64,000 nt of DNA, from the NCBI GenBank assembly GCA_026129095.1, contig JAHCIT010000002.1:450530-514529 (forward strand), in the 5' to 3' direction. The translations under genes were made by a program, and so were the position numbers. The number at the start of each line of letters is the position of its first letter. Within the stretch, counting starts at the first letter, position 1. Shown here piece by piece: positions 24,848 to 33,674 of this stretch. Source of the stretch: Deltaproteobacteria bacterium (GTDB lineage Bacteria; JAGRBM01; JAHCIT01). The notes below the pieces were generated by a model. The model saw only the letters and a list, made by a program, of their open reading frames with translations, had not been told where the DNA came from and ran no database searches.

Positions 24848-26080
24848 GTGACACTCTTTGCACTTCAGCCTCACCGGATCGTCATCGCCGGAGCCGGTTA
24901 CGGAGGTCTTCACGCGGCCTGCGGCATTGCCAGACGTTTCGATCCGGACAGGGTGAGGCTCACGATCATTCAGCCGGGCAGCCGCTTTACAGACGTCTGC
25001 CGGTTGCACGAAATGTCGGTACGCCCGGTGAGCATCTCCTATGATCTGGCCGCTGCCCTCGTCCGGTTTCCACTCCAGTGGATTGATGGACAGGTGCAGG
25101 AGATCGACGCGGACAGCCAGATAGCCACCGTCGATTCCTATGGCCACCCCGTATCCGTCCCTTACGATACGCTGATTGTCGCCACCGGGTCAGTTTCCAG
25201 CGACTACGGCATACCGGGAGTGAAGGAATATGCCCTTCCCCTCAAGTCCCCGGATCACGCCGAGCGAATACGCGCAAAGCTCGACAGTCTCCGCCGCCGC
25301 AAGCCGCCCGCCCGTATTCTCATCGCTGGCGGCGGACTTACCGGCGTGGAACTGGCCGCCGAAATCGCCGATGAATGGAATTTGACCCCCGGTATCCGGC
25401 AGCCGGAACTGGTCCTGCTCGATGCGGCGGACCGGCTCCTTCCGGCATCCGGAAAGCGTGCCGCCGAATACGCCGCGCGGTATCTTCTTTCTCGCGGCAT
25501 CAAAATCCGGCTCCGGACATCCATTGCTGGCGTCTATTCAAGCGGCATCGCCCTCAACACCGGAGAGCGTCTTGCGGCTGATGCTGTCATCTGGTGTGCA
25601 GGCGTACGCCCGCTCCCACTGCCGGGACTGGAAGCGCTGTACACTGGTCCGGGCGGACGAATACCGGTGAACGGGTTCCTGGAATCCGGGCAGGCGGGAA
25701 TCTATGCCATTGGCGATCAGGCCGCGGTGAATGGACCAGATGGCGGCCTTTTGCCGCCGCGAGCGATGTATGCCTGCCAGATGGGCGACCAGGCAGCCGC
25801 CATCATCATGGCGCGGTTTTCCGGAAAACCCGCCCATCCGTTCCGCCCTGAAAATTCAGGCGAACTTACCTCTCTCGGGCACCGCGACGGCGTAGGATAT
25901 GTATATGCAGGCGGGCGGAAAATGCTGGTTACCGGCAGGTCCGCTGCTGTCATGAAGTCGGTTTCCCTGCAGGTCCATCTGGTTCAGCTCATGGTGCGGG
26001 TTCGCGAGCCCATCCTCCCCGAAGGCGCCCTGCTGTCAGAGGCTGTCTCCCGGCTATGGCGGCTCAGGAAAAAATCATGA
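24848..26080 (+). CDS. Type II NADH:quinone oxidoreductase-like flavoprotein
   Basis: 410 residues from a GTG start. Two Rossmann glycine motifs (VIAGAGYGG near 12-20 for FAD; LIAGGGLTGVELAAE near 160-175 for NADH) and the central IYAIGDQAA motif define the NDH-2/FAD-dependent pyridine nucleotide reductase family. The C-terminal amphipathic region (QVHLVQLMVRVRE) may anchor it to the inner membrane. Expected role: non-proton-pumping electron transfer from NADH to quinone, though sulfide:quinone or related reductases share the fold. The stop overlaps the next start as ATGA. Confidence 0.85.
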   Translation: MTLFALQPHRIVIAGAGYGGLHAACGIARRFDPDRVRLTIIQPGSRFTDVCRLHEMSVRPVSISYDLAAALVRFPLQWIDGQVQEIDADSQIATVDSYGHPVSVPYDTLIVATGSVSSDYGIPGVKEYALPLKSPDHAERIRAKLDSLRRRKPPARILIAGGGLTGVELAAEIADEWNLTPGIRQPELVLLDAADRLLPASGKRAAEYAARYLLSRGIKIRLRTSIAGVYSSGIALNTGERLAADAVIWCAGVRPLPLPGLEALYTGPGGRIPVNGFLESGQAGIYAIGDQAAVNGPDGGLLPPRAMYACQMGDQAAAIIMARFSGKPAHPFRPENSGELTSLGHRDGVGYVYAGGRKMLVTGRSAAVMKSVSLQVHLVQLMVRVREPILPEGALLSEAVSRLWRLRKKS

Positions 26081-26793
26081 GCCGCCGGCGCATGACCAGA
26101 CAGCCTCGTGGAACACGGCCCTGGATCAGCGCGATCCTCGCCACCAGTCTCGACGGAAAGATCACTACCGCCGAGGGAGGTCCTCCCCGTTTCCCGTCCA
26201 GGGCCGACAAGCGGCACCTGATGGAGCAGCGTGCCCGGGCCGACGCCGTTATTGTCGGTGGCGGAAGCATCCGTAACGAAAATCCGCGAATCGTCGTTGG
26301 AAGACGCTTCGAGCTGGATCGCTGCCGGCGCGGCCAGACGCCGCAGCCAATGGTTGCCATCGTGAGCGCTTCGGGCGATCTCGGTACCAATCCAAGATTT
26401 CTGGCCACTGCAGGCGAGCTCCGCCTTTACACAACCACCCGGGGCGCCCGCTACGCACAGTCACGGTATCAGAATGTACCGCTGAAAATCCGGGCCGTTC
26501 AGGAATCCCGGCCCGGAGAGCTGGACCTGACTGACATCATCGGTGAGCTGGATTCCTCCGGCATGCGGCGGATCCAGTGCGAAGGTGGCGGTGAGCTCGT
26601 TCAGCGGCTTCTCAGGCTTGATCTTCTGGATGAACTCGCACTTACCCTCTGCCCGGTTATCGTGGGAGGGCGTAATACGCCTTCGGCGGCCGGATTTACG
26701 GGTTTTGACTCGGCTGATATCCCCCGCTTCCAGCTGGTCAGCAGCCGCAGGATCGGGGATGAGCTTTACCTCACTTACCGCCGGCACCGCTGA
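26077..26793 (+). CDS. RibD C-terminal-type reductase (riboflavin or folate-like)
   Basis: 238 residues starting at the ATG of an ATGA overlap with the NDH-2 gene. Features of the RibD_C/DHFR-like fold: PWISAILATSLDGKIT, ADAVIVGGGSIRNENP, IQCEGGGELVQRLLRLDLLDEL and the final CPVIVGGR. In RibG this domain reduces the ribosylamino-pyrimidine of riboflavin synthesis using NADPH. The deaminase half of RibD is absent, so it is either the stand-alone reductase or a related reductase. The FMN/FAD-linked upstream flavoprotein is only circumstantial support. Confidence 0.8.
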   Translation: MSRRRMTRQPRGTRPWISAILATSLDGKITTAEGGPPRFPSRADKRHLMEQRARADAVIVGGGSIRNENPRIVVGRRFELDRCRRGQTPQPMVAIVSASGDLGTNPRFLATAGELRLYTTTRGARYAQSRYQNVPLKIRAVQESRPGELDLTDIIGELDSSGMRRIQCEGGGELVQRLLRLDLLDELALTLCPVIVGGRNTPSAAGFTGFDSADIPRFQLVSSRRIGDELYLTYRRHR

Positions 26794-26908
26794 GGCTTTT
26801 GCCTTCCAGGCAAGAATCGCCATCTGTTTGGGGTAAATTACCCACCATGCAGGGTATTTTCAGGGACAATCGGCCGAGAACTGGTTCGTCTCGTAAGGGG
26901 GAGGGGAT

Positions 26909-27006
26909 GAGGGAGGAGGAGCGTTGCAGCGAAGCAGAAGCTTCTAGGTGGGCTTTATTTGCTCAGGCAGGATGTTTTGAAGTCTAACGCTCCCCCTCCT
27001 CGGGGG
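26909..27006. repeat. Large imperfect hairpin element
   Basis: Left arm 26909-26925 (ending GGAGCGTT) pairs with right arm 26986-27001 (AACGCTCC and onward) with about two mismatches around a 60-base loop; the loop contains the ten-base palindrome AGAAGCTTCT (26936-26945). A short CCCCC/GGGGG hairpin follows at 26992-27006. It could be a structured RNA, or the remnant of a small mobile repeat. Confidence 0.45.
26916..26942 (+). repeat. 27-base element, copy 1 (upstream of fur)
   Basis: Matches 28156-28182 at 22 of 27 positions, sharing GAGGAG, AAGCAGAA and CT at the ends. The copies lie in the non-coding DNA on either side of the Fur-family gene, in the same orientation. This copy overlaps the left arm of the large hairpin. 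Confidence 0.4.
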
Positions 27007-27199
27007 GTATAACTGCCAAATAGAAAGCACTATTCGTGCCAAATCCGGAGTAACGTGGTTACGGCGACTTAGCGCGTCATTAGCATTGCCACGATGCGCC
27101 AATTTAGCGCACCGCTCCATGCTCGATCAGATAAAAGATTCCAAGTTGGAACACCGTGTCATTTCGGCGAACAAAAAATGTGATAAAATTCACGTTTTA

Positions 27200-27230
27200 T
27201 TGTTGCGTGTATCAACAATGTAGTTATAAT
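27200..27230 (+). promoter_or_regulatory. Promoter-like site with inverted repeat, upstream of fur
   Basis: TATAAT at 27225-27230 is preceded, 16 bases away, by TTGCGT (27203-27208). The inverted repeat TTGTTG/CAACAA (27200-27205, 27213-27218) overlaps the -35 and spacer, a typical repressor position. The distance to the fur ATG (27581) is about 350 bases, so it may drive a long leader or an unannotated small RNA. Confidence 0.35.
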
Positions 27231-27461
27231 AGGTTTTAATAAACTGAATTTGGCCTACGATTATAGATAGTTAGAGGCCATTTCCTCTGGAACCCCCAGA
27301 TGTTGCTCATGTGCTGGCAAAAGCTAATTATCTGATTTTATTAATATATTTTCTGGGCGATTGATGACTATAGGTTCGACACAGGGAGTCAAAAAAACGA
27401 CTGTTGTCAGTTTTCCGACGCAGGGCGTAAACGCATGGATGAGGGACTGCCTAATCCGGTC

Positions 27462-27473
27462 GGCTGTACAGCC
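27462..27473. promoter_or_regulatory. Perfect 12-base palindrome GGCTGTACAGCC
   Basis: Exact self-complementary sequence 108 bases upstream of the Fur-family start, followed by a small TGAGC/GCTCA hairpin at 27482-27495. A symmetric dimeric regulator could bind here. No known consensus is claimed. Confidence 0.35.
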
Positions 27474-27580
27474 AGTTAATTGAGCATCGGCTCATCCAAG
27501 CTGCGCTGGTTTCGTTAGAGGGTCTTAATATGGGGAAAACACCGGAATACCGGAGCGGGGGAGAATAGAGAACCGAGCGC

Positions 27581-28060
27581 ATGTCCAACTTTGTCGAATC
27601 GGCCCTGCATTCACTCAAGCAGTCGGGGTTCCGTCTGACCGAACAACGGCGGGCAGTGCTGGAAGTGCTGGCTAATGCCCGAATCCCGCTGACGCCGACG
27701 GAAGTCCACCAGCGGATCAAGGGCCGCGGCCGGTCCATGGATCTTGTGAGCGTTTACCGGATTCTGGAAACCTTCGAACAGAACGGCCTCGTCCATCATG
27801 TTTTGGCAGGCAACACCTACAAGGCCTGCTCGCACTATTTCGATTCCGGCGACAAGCGCCATAGCCACGATCACGACCGCGCCCATGAGGGCCACCACTG
27901 CCATCACCTGGCGATCTGTACGCAGTGCGGGAAATCGTACGAGTTTGCCTGCCCGGAACTTGCCGCCATCGCCAGCCAGGTCTCCCAGCAGAGTGGTATC
28001 CAGATCAGCAAGCACATCCTCGAGCTTCAGGGAACCTGCAAAACCTGCCAGCCGGGTTAG
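27581..28060 (+). CDS. Fur-family metalloregulator
   Basis: 159 residues. N-terminal winged helix (SGFRLTEQRRAVLEVL, DLVSVYRILETFEQNGLVHHV) and dimerisation/metal domain with HSHDHDRAHEGHHCHHLAICTQCGK and a C-terminal CKTC. The two CXXC pairs form the structural zinc site; the unusual His density suggests a metal sensor, perhaps for zinc (Zur-like) rather than iron, but paralogues cannot be separated by eye. It stands alone behind 790 bases of non-coding DNA with several symmetric sites. Candidate targets are the COG0523/ZIP genes at 12.7-14.8 kb. Confidence 0.92.
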   Translation: MSNFVESALHSLKQSGFRLTEQRRAVLEVLANARIPLTPTEVHQRIKGRGRSMDLVSVYRILETFEQNGLVHHVLAGNTYKACSHYFDSGDKRHSHDHDRAHEGHHCHHLAICTQCGKSYEFACPELAAIASQVSQQSGIQISKHILELQGTCKTCQPG

Positions 28061-28155
28061 GGCAGCAACTCTTGTCCTTAGCTAACCCCGGCGCCAAAAA
28101 ATCCGCGAGATGTTTAGAACCCTCGGCCCATTGGCCGACTGCGGCTATTTGTGGC

Positions 28156-28182
28156 GAGGAGTGCTGAAGCAAAGCAGAATCT
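28156..28182 (+). repeat. 27-base element, copy 2 (downstream of fur)
   Basis: Partner of 26916-26942 with five mismatches. It lies 96 bases after the fur stop in AT-rich DNA before a low-GC lipoprotein gene. No flanking target-site duplication was seen. Confidence 0.4.
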
Positions 28183-28291
28183 ATTTCTTAAAAAATATAT
28201 CGCTAATATTGCATCCCATGTTTTATGTGCTAATTACCCGTTTCAAACAACGAAGGACGGCAAAATAGATGCTTTCCGGCAAGGATAACAA

Positions 28292-28828
28292 ATGCGTTTA
28301 AAGTCGATCGGATTTTCTGTTATTGGAATTATTTTTATAATTTCTGCATGTGGTGGAGGGTCAGGAAGTCGGCAGACGAGCGGAATCTGCGCCAACAATA
28401 CCGACCCATTGAACGAAACAGACATGTGCGGGATTCTGAACATTACCTATCAATTCCTGGAGACCATTCCCCCGGGCCTATCCGATGAGAGGATAGACGC
28501 TGCAGCTATTGATCTCTTTTGTTTGGATCTGGCCGGAGGTGAAGCTCCGATTACAGACGAGGATGTACTTGACGATGATATTTCATGTACCGATCTGCTG
28601 ACCGGAAATGATTTAATCGAATGCCGGATATATGCGACATACAATGGAACCGTCGAAGCGGCGAAGGCTCGACACTGGAGTGTTCTCGCTGAAGTTGTGG
28701 ATTTTGACTTCGTAATTACCGATGGAATTGCACATGACGTTGATTCAGCCACGGAATACTGTGACGAAATCGCTGATGTGCTTGAAAATAGTGATTACAC
28801 AGTCAACGCCGAGGCGCTGGAGCCCTAG
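28292..28828 (+). CDS. Predicted lipoprotein, acidic, unknown function
   Basis: 178 residues; signal peptide ending in the lipobox IISAC followed by GGGSGS. The mature protein is acidic with seven Cys, several plausibly paired (CANNTDPLNETDMC). I recognise no family. AAGGAT precedes the ATG. Codon use is more AT-rich than the flanking genes, so it may be a horizontally acquired or fast-evolving accessory gene. It follows a 230-base AT-rich gap after the Fur-family gene. Confidence 0.7.
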   Translation: MRLKSIGFSVIGIIFIISACGGGSGSRQTSGICANNTDPLNETDMCGILNITYQFLETIPPGLSDERIDAAAIDLFCLDLAGGEAPITDEDVLDDDISCTDLLTGNDLIECRIYATYNGTVEAAKARHWSVLAEVVDFDFVITDGIAHDVDSATEYCDEIADVLENSDYTVNAEALEP

Positions 28829-28971
28829 TTTTTTACCCATCTGGTTTTCAGGCTTATCTCACCGCAATAGGCGTAGCTGGGGGTTCGTTTCGGATCCCCG
28901 GCAATTTTCCATTGTACTTGGTATAAACCGGTTTCAGCTTTGAGCTTTTCGCTGGTGTACATTCGGCCTGG

Positions 28972-31443
28972 ATGAGCTTTGCGCTTTTCGATAGCGACGA
29001 CCCTCACGTCATCAGCCTGTCGGTCCATGATGTGATCTCCCTGGCGTCCGAAAGCACGGCGCGGCCGACAACTCCCGCCTTCGCCCGCGCACGCCTCGGC
29101 CAGGAAGTTCACAGCCGCTACCAGAAGGAAACAGCCGGCCGGCCCGGATTCCGTAAGGAAGTGGCCGTGAGCCACGAAACCAGCATCCGGGGTTTCACCC
29201 TGAAAATCGACGGCCGGATCGATGTGGTGATCGAGCGGCCCGAAGGCACGATCATCGAGGAGATCAAGTCGGTCTTCCTCACGGCGGCAGAGATGTCGGG
29301 CCTCGCTTCCGGTGAACTTTCCGGCTGGGCTGACCAGGTTCGTCTGTACCGGTGGATGTGGCGCATGTGCGGGCGGGGTGATGCCGACGCAACCCTTGTT
29401 CTCGTTTCGCTGCTCGACGGCACCAGCCGGATAATCCCAATTGCGGAATCCGGTGCCGACCTGGACCGGCATATCTGCGCCTTGCTGGACCGGGTCATCC
29501 GGAAGATCGAGGCATCGCTGGAAACCGCCACTCGCCGGCGAAGCCTCGCGGCACGCCTCCGGTTTCCGTTTCCAGACTACCGGCTGCGGCAGGATGATCT
29601 CGCGAAAACCATACAAAGTACGGCGAGAACAGGCGGCACACTGATCGTCGAGGCACCCACCGGGCTCGGCAAAACAGCAGCGTCACTCTGGGGATCGCTC
29701 GCCTCCGCTCTCGTACAGAACTGCAAGGTCTTTTTTGTCACTGCCAAGGGAACCCAGCAGAAAATGGCGCTGGAAACGGTCGCGAAGATCCGCGAAGTCT
29801 CCGGGCTTGAATCCGAAGACCCCCTCCGGATCGTGCAAATCCGGGCCAAGGAAAAGATGTGCCTGAATGACACGGTAATCTGTGATCCGGAGTTCTGCCC
29901 ATATCTGAAAAACTACGGCGAGCGGATGGCGGAACTGGATTTCCCCGCCAAGCTGCTGGAGCATGGCGTCATCACTGGCGACCTGCTGCTGGACAAGGGA
30001 CACGAACACACACTTTGCCCGTTCGAGATGTCACTCGATCTCGCCTGGGAATCGGAAGCGGTCGTCTGCGACTATAACTATGCCTTTGATCCCGGTGTGA
30101 TGCTGGCTGAGCTGGCCGATCCCGATCTCGCTGCCCGTTCGATCCTTATTGTTGATGAGGCCCACGCACTACCTGCCCGGGCACGCGGATACCGGTCGCC
30201 CGTACTCGCTGCATCGGAGCTGGAGCAGCTGGCCACGAACATCCTTTCGCCACGTCCTGAAGAGCCGGTGCGGCAGGGCCGGCTGAAGCGCGGTGCAGAC
30301 CGGGCACCAGGGCTTTTTGACTCCCCGCTCGACCGTCTTGTGCAGTCATCCGCCGCACGGGAACTGTCGGCAAGTCTCATGAGTCTTGCCCGCCTGGTCC
30401 GCGACCCCGAAAGCTGCGGTGTCGAGGATCCCGGTAACCGGGGGAACTATATCGCCCGGCCGGAAGCAGACACTTTTCAGACAGTCATGCGCCAGATCGA
30501 GCAGACATTTCTTTCATACCTTGTCGAGCGAAAACGCCAGACGGTAGTCAGACCCCACGATCCGGCCGTAGACGCCTTCGCCATGGCGTCGAAGTTCGTC
30601 CGGACGCTCGCCGACGCCGGCAACGAAACCCGTGCCCTGTGGACTCCCGACAGCGGCGGCCAGATATCACTGTACTGTCTTGATGCCTCACGGTTTCTTT
30701 CCGGCCGGTGGGACTCCGTAGCAGCATCGGTTCTCATGTCCGGCACACTCTCTCCAATGGACTATTTCCGGGAAATACTGGGGCTTCCGGAAACAGCCGA
30801 AACGATTCAGCTTCCTTCTCCTTTTCCATCCGGAAACCTCACGGTTGAAGTGGATGCGAATCTGTCCACCGCATGGCGCGACCGGTCGCGCACGCTGCCA
30901 GAGATCGGCCGCCGTTTGCGGGAGTTTCTCGCACGCCCCGGAAACCGGGTGGTCTACGCCCCCAGCTTCGACTACCTCGCCAGCCTTCACGATGCGACAG
31001 GACCGATCCCGGACAAGCGCTTTTTGTTCCAGACCGAACGGATGGACGATGCCAGCCGCGAGCGGTTTCTCCGCGATCTGGCCGCGCGGTCGGGAGATAT
31101 TGTGCTGTGGGCGGTATTGGGTGGCATTTTCGCCGAGGGCGTGGATTTGCCCGGCGAGCATCTCGTGGGTGCCGCCATCATCGGGCCGGGCCTGCCGAAG
31201 CCGGGCCCTGAACAGGAGCTGGAAAAGTCTTACTGGGAGGAAAAATCCCCTGGCAGCGGATTCGAGCATGCTTACCTGTATCCCGGAATGATCCGTGTGA
31301 TTCAGTCCGCAGGACGGCTGATCCGTTCGGAAACGGACAAGGGCGAACTCCTGCTCATCGACAGGCGGTTCGGGCAGCGTAACTACCGTCGGCTCTTTCC
31401 TTCTTGGTGGGAAGCCGGAGGACCCGGTCCGGAGCCGGAATAA
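28972..31443 (+). CDS. RecB/Cas4-type nuclease fused to a DinG/Rad3-family helicase
   Basis: 823 residues. The N-terminal 190 residues carry PD-(D/E)XK motifs: His47, Asp84, Glu97-x-Lys99 and a QVRLY motif after a Trp, as in RecB/Cas4 nucleases. The rest is an XPD/DinG-type SF2 helicase: APTGLGKTA (about 227), cysteines MCLNDTVIC, FC and LC of a probable 4Fe-4S site, VDEAH, and the C-terminal QSAGRLIRS motif. Together these predict a 5'-3' helicase with nuclease activity in DNA repair or defence. The ATG at 28972 lacks a strong ribosome site. It converges with the exported-protein gene, leaving six bases between them. Confidence 0.88.
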   Translation: MSFALFDSDDPHVISLSVHDVISLASESTARPTTPAFARARLGQEVHSRYQKETAGRPGFRKEVAVSHETSIRGFTLKIDGRIDVVIERPEGTIIEEIKSVFLTAAEMSGLASGELSGWADQVRLYRWMWRMCGRGDADATLVLVSLLDGTSRIIPIAESGADLDRHICALLDRVIRKIEASLETATRRRSLAARLRFPFPDYRLRQDDLAKTIQSTARTGGTLIVEAPTGLGKTAASLWGSLASALVQNCKVFFVTAKGTQQKMALETVAKIREVSGLESEDPLRIVQIRAKEKMCLNDTVICDPEFCPYLKNYGERMAELDFPAKLLEHGVITGDLLLDKGHEHTLCPFEMSLDLAWESEAVVCDYNYAFDPGVMLAELADPDLAARSILIVDEAHALPARARGYRSPVLAASELEQLATNILSPRPEEPVRQGRLKRGADRAPGLFDSPLDRLVQSSAARELSASLMSLARLVRDPESCGVEDPGNRGNYIARPEADTFQTVMRQIEQTFLSYLVERKRQTVVRPHDPAVDAFAMASKFVRTLADAGNETRALWTPDSGGQISLYCLDASRFLSGRWDSVAASVLMSGTLSPMDYFREILGLPETAETIQLPSPFPSGNLTVEVDANLSTAWRDRSRTLPEIGRRLREFLARPGNRVVYAPSFDYLASLHDATGPIPDKRFLFQTERMDDASRERFLRDLAARSGDIVLWAVLGGIFAEGVDLPGEHLVGAAIIGPGLPKPGPEQELEKSYWEEKSPGSGFEHAYLYPGMIRVIQSAGRLIRSETDKGELLLIDRRFGQRNYRRLFPSWWEAGGPGPEPE

Positions 31444-31449
31444 GCCCGT

Positions 31450-33522
31450 TCAGTTCACCGGTTTGGCGAGCTGGAGGATGCCAGCAGGAAGCTGGGTACG
31501 CTGGGCGCGGACAACCGTACGGTTCACCACCAGTTCACGTGTATCACGCAGTTCCGCGGTAGCAGTTCCACGGATCCATGCCTGGATGACCGATGGAACC
31601 ACCTGTTGCGGACCGTCCAGTGGCGAAACATAGCCCAGCGCCGCTCCCGCATCGACTGCCTCGCGGCTGAGTGCAAACAGCAGGAGCCCCTGCTGTACTG
31701 CCTGGTCCGAAAGTTTCCCCACAACGTCAGGTGCCAAATCCGGTGCGAGCAGTACGACCGTCTCGCGAGTGCCATCCGGCAACTGGCCCTTGGGAACCCG
31801 TTCAGTCTTTACCGCACCGAGGCTCCTCTCCAGTTCGCCGGCCCATCCGGAATCAAACTGTCCCAGCATTACCACTGGTGCGCCGGGCTTGCTCGCCAGC
31901 AAAACCCGTCCCAGCACTGCCGGCTCGGGAAGTCCGCCCACCACGAGCCGAAGTCCCCGCCGGGCTTCACCCGGATCAGTGACCTTGCCGGCCGGATTCC
32001 AGTCGATAACCGGAATCCGGCTGAGTTGAAGCAGGTTCCGGAGCGGGCTCGTTGCCGGATGACCGCCCAGAACGTACAGATCGCTCCGGGGTTCGATCGG
32101 GAGCGCATCTTTCCCCCTGACGGAGATTTCATATCCGCCCGCCGCCACCAATGAACGCAACCGCTCCGCATCGGCACCAGCAGCAGCCACAACCACCTTC
32201 GTGGGCCCGGGACGGACAACTGCCGACGTGGGCAGGTTGCGATAAAGCCGGTACATGGCGCTGCCACCGCCCGAAGGCACTCCTTCCAGATTGGTAATGA
32301 CAATCCGGAACGAATGGCGGCGGGTCCCGACACCAGTCCACCGGCTGATCGAGTAGCCGGAAAGCGGAAACTGCCCGCGAAACCGCTCAGGTGGATTCGG
32401 ATCAGGTCCATCACGCAGAAAGGCATTGTTTTCGAGCTTGAGTCCCGGCTCGAAATCCAGGAAATTGAACTGGTACAGGCCCCGCCCGGACAGGGTGAAC
32501 CATTCCTCCTTGCCGTAGGGAATGAACACGCCCTCGGGCGCACTGTTGCCCGTGATGGGCCGTCCTGCCGGCTCGGCGGCTGTCGAAAAGGTAACGCCTT
32601 TCAGGTCCAGGTAGTCGACGCCAACAATTGCAGAAAGATCGTCCAGCAGCGCATTCACCGCCACCGAAAGCTGGAACGACACCTGCGCCTCAAACATGCG
32701 GGCCGAGATATCGAAACGGGCATACATGGTCGTCAGGGGAATTGGGCCCAGATCGAAGTAAAGCTCCACGTAGCGGATAACCCGGATAGGACCGGCGCGG
32801 TAGCCCAGCAATTTGCTGCGGAACTCGTCCTCGTTTCGGGTCAGCGTGAGCATCGTCCCGAGTGTGCGCGCCTTGACCCGGATCCGCATGCCGTCGGCGA
32901 TGGTTTCGTCAGTCCGGCCGGTCAGATCCCGGTAAATCACATCATCGAAAACGAGCGGGTTATCCTTGCGGTACCGTATGGTCCATGCGGATGAGGAAAC
33001 ATGGTCCCGTGCCGCGTCGTAGGTCACATAGGTCCGGGCAGAAAGAGGCGGCGGATTACCAAAACGTGCTGCATAGACGTAGCCAAGCCGCCCGTCCGGG
33101 TGGGCAACGAGCAGTTCCAGCACATCCTGGGCACCTGTCGGCCATCGTTCCGGAGCAAGCCGTGGACCACAATCCCGTATCATGAACAGGAGTTCGTCTG
33201 CCCTGCCGATACGATCGGATATTCTTGTGGGGTCCGAATCCCACGCATACTGTTTCCCATCAGGACGGGAATCGACCTGGAACGGGATAATTTCGACCTT
33301 GCCTTCCGGTGCCGCAAAGAGGCGCAATTCCGCAACCGGCGCGCCCACCAGGGCATCCAGCCGTTCGCCCGGAACCGTCATGTACAGTGTGCTGGAACCG
33401 ACATCCGAAAAGACAGGCAGGAAAGCCTTGGCCGGCGGAACATTCAGCCACAAGCCTGCAACCATCACAATGGCCGCCATCTTGCCGGGCCCACCGAAGG
33501 ATATGCCAGAAAGCCGGTTCAT
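31450..33522 (-). CDS. Large exported protein, unknown function
   Basis: 690 residues with a signal peptide (hydrophobic core MAAIVMVAGLWLNV, cleavage near PPAKAF). The mature protein is rich in beta-strand-like stretches; no known domain was recognised, although one part (RLFAAPEGKVEIIPFQVD) recalls other exported proteins of unknown function in this group. It carries no lipobox, so it is likely periplasmic or outer-surface. A GGGG-rich ribosome site precedes the ATG. Divergent from the GAF-like/PilZ/cNMP operon and convergent with the nuclease-helicase. Confidence 0.75.
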   Translation of the reverse strand: MNRLSGISFGGPGKMAAIVMVAGLWLNVPPAKAFLPVFSDVGSSTLYMTVPGERLDALVGAPVAELRLFAAPEGKVEIIPFQVDSRPDGKQYAWDSDPTRISDRIGRADELLFMIRDCGPRLAPERWPTGAQDVLELLVAHPDGRLGYVYAARFGNPPPLSARTYVTYDAARDHVSSSAWTIRYRKDNPLVFDDVIYRDLTGRTDETIADGMRIRVKARTLGTMLTLTRNEDEFRSKLLGYRAGPIRVIRYVELYFDLGPIPLTTMYARFDISARMFEAQVSFQLSVAVNALLDDLSAIVGVDYLDLKGVTFSTAAEPAGRPITGNSAPEGVFIPYGKEEWFTLSGRGLYQFNFLDFEPGLKLENNAFLRDGPDPNPPERFRGQFPLSGYSISRWTGVGTRRHSFRIVITNLEGVPSGGGSAMYRLYRNLPTSAVVRPGPTKVVVAAAGADAERLRSLVAAGGYEISVRGKDALPIEPRSDLYVLGGHPATSPLRNLLQLSRIPVIDWNPAGKVTDPGEARRGLRLVVGGLPEPAVLGRVLLASKPGAPVVMLGQFDSGWAGELERSLGAVKTERVPKGQLPDGTRETVVLLAPDLAPDVVGKLSDQAVQQGLLLFALSREAVDAGAALGYVSPLDGPQQVVPSVIQAWIRGTATAELRDTRELVVNRTVVRAQRTQLPAGILQLAKPVN

Positions 33523-33674
33523 TACTGCTTGAAACCCCAGCCTACGACAGACAGATACCTGCCATCGACGCTCATTTTACCACGTCATGGCCCGTTACGT
33601 CTTGGACTGAAATACCGTTGCTAAAAGCCCTTTCCAGTTGACTCCGGAGGCCCCGCCCAAGCACTTTATCCTTC

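Larger units (their letters stand above)
26794..27580. other. Long non-coding stretch upstream of the Fur-family gene
   Basis: About 790 bases without a credible gene and much more AT-rich in its second half than the flanks. It holds a long imperfect inverted repeat (26909-26925 with 26986-27001), a short GC hairpin (26992-27006), a 27-base element repeated after the fur gene, a six-base inverted repeat overlapping a promoter-like site (27200-27230) and a perfect 12-base palindrome (27462-27473). I recognise no riboswitch or known RNA family. Confidence 0.6.

Noticed and set aside
26909-27006. Rho-independent terminator after the RibD-type gene
   Set aside because: The stem is imperfect with a 60-base loop and no T-tract; it does not behave like a terminator.
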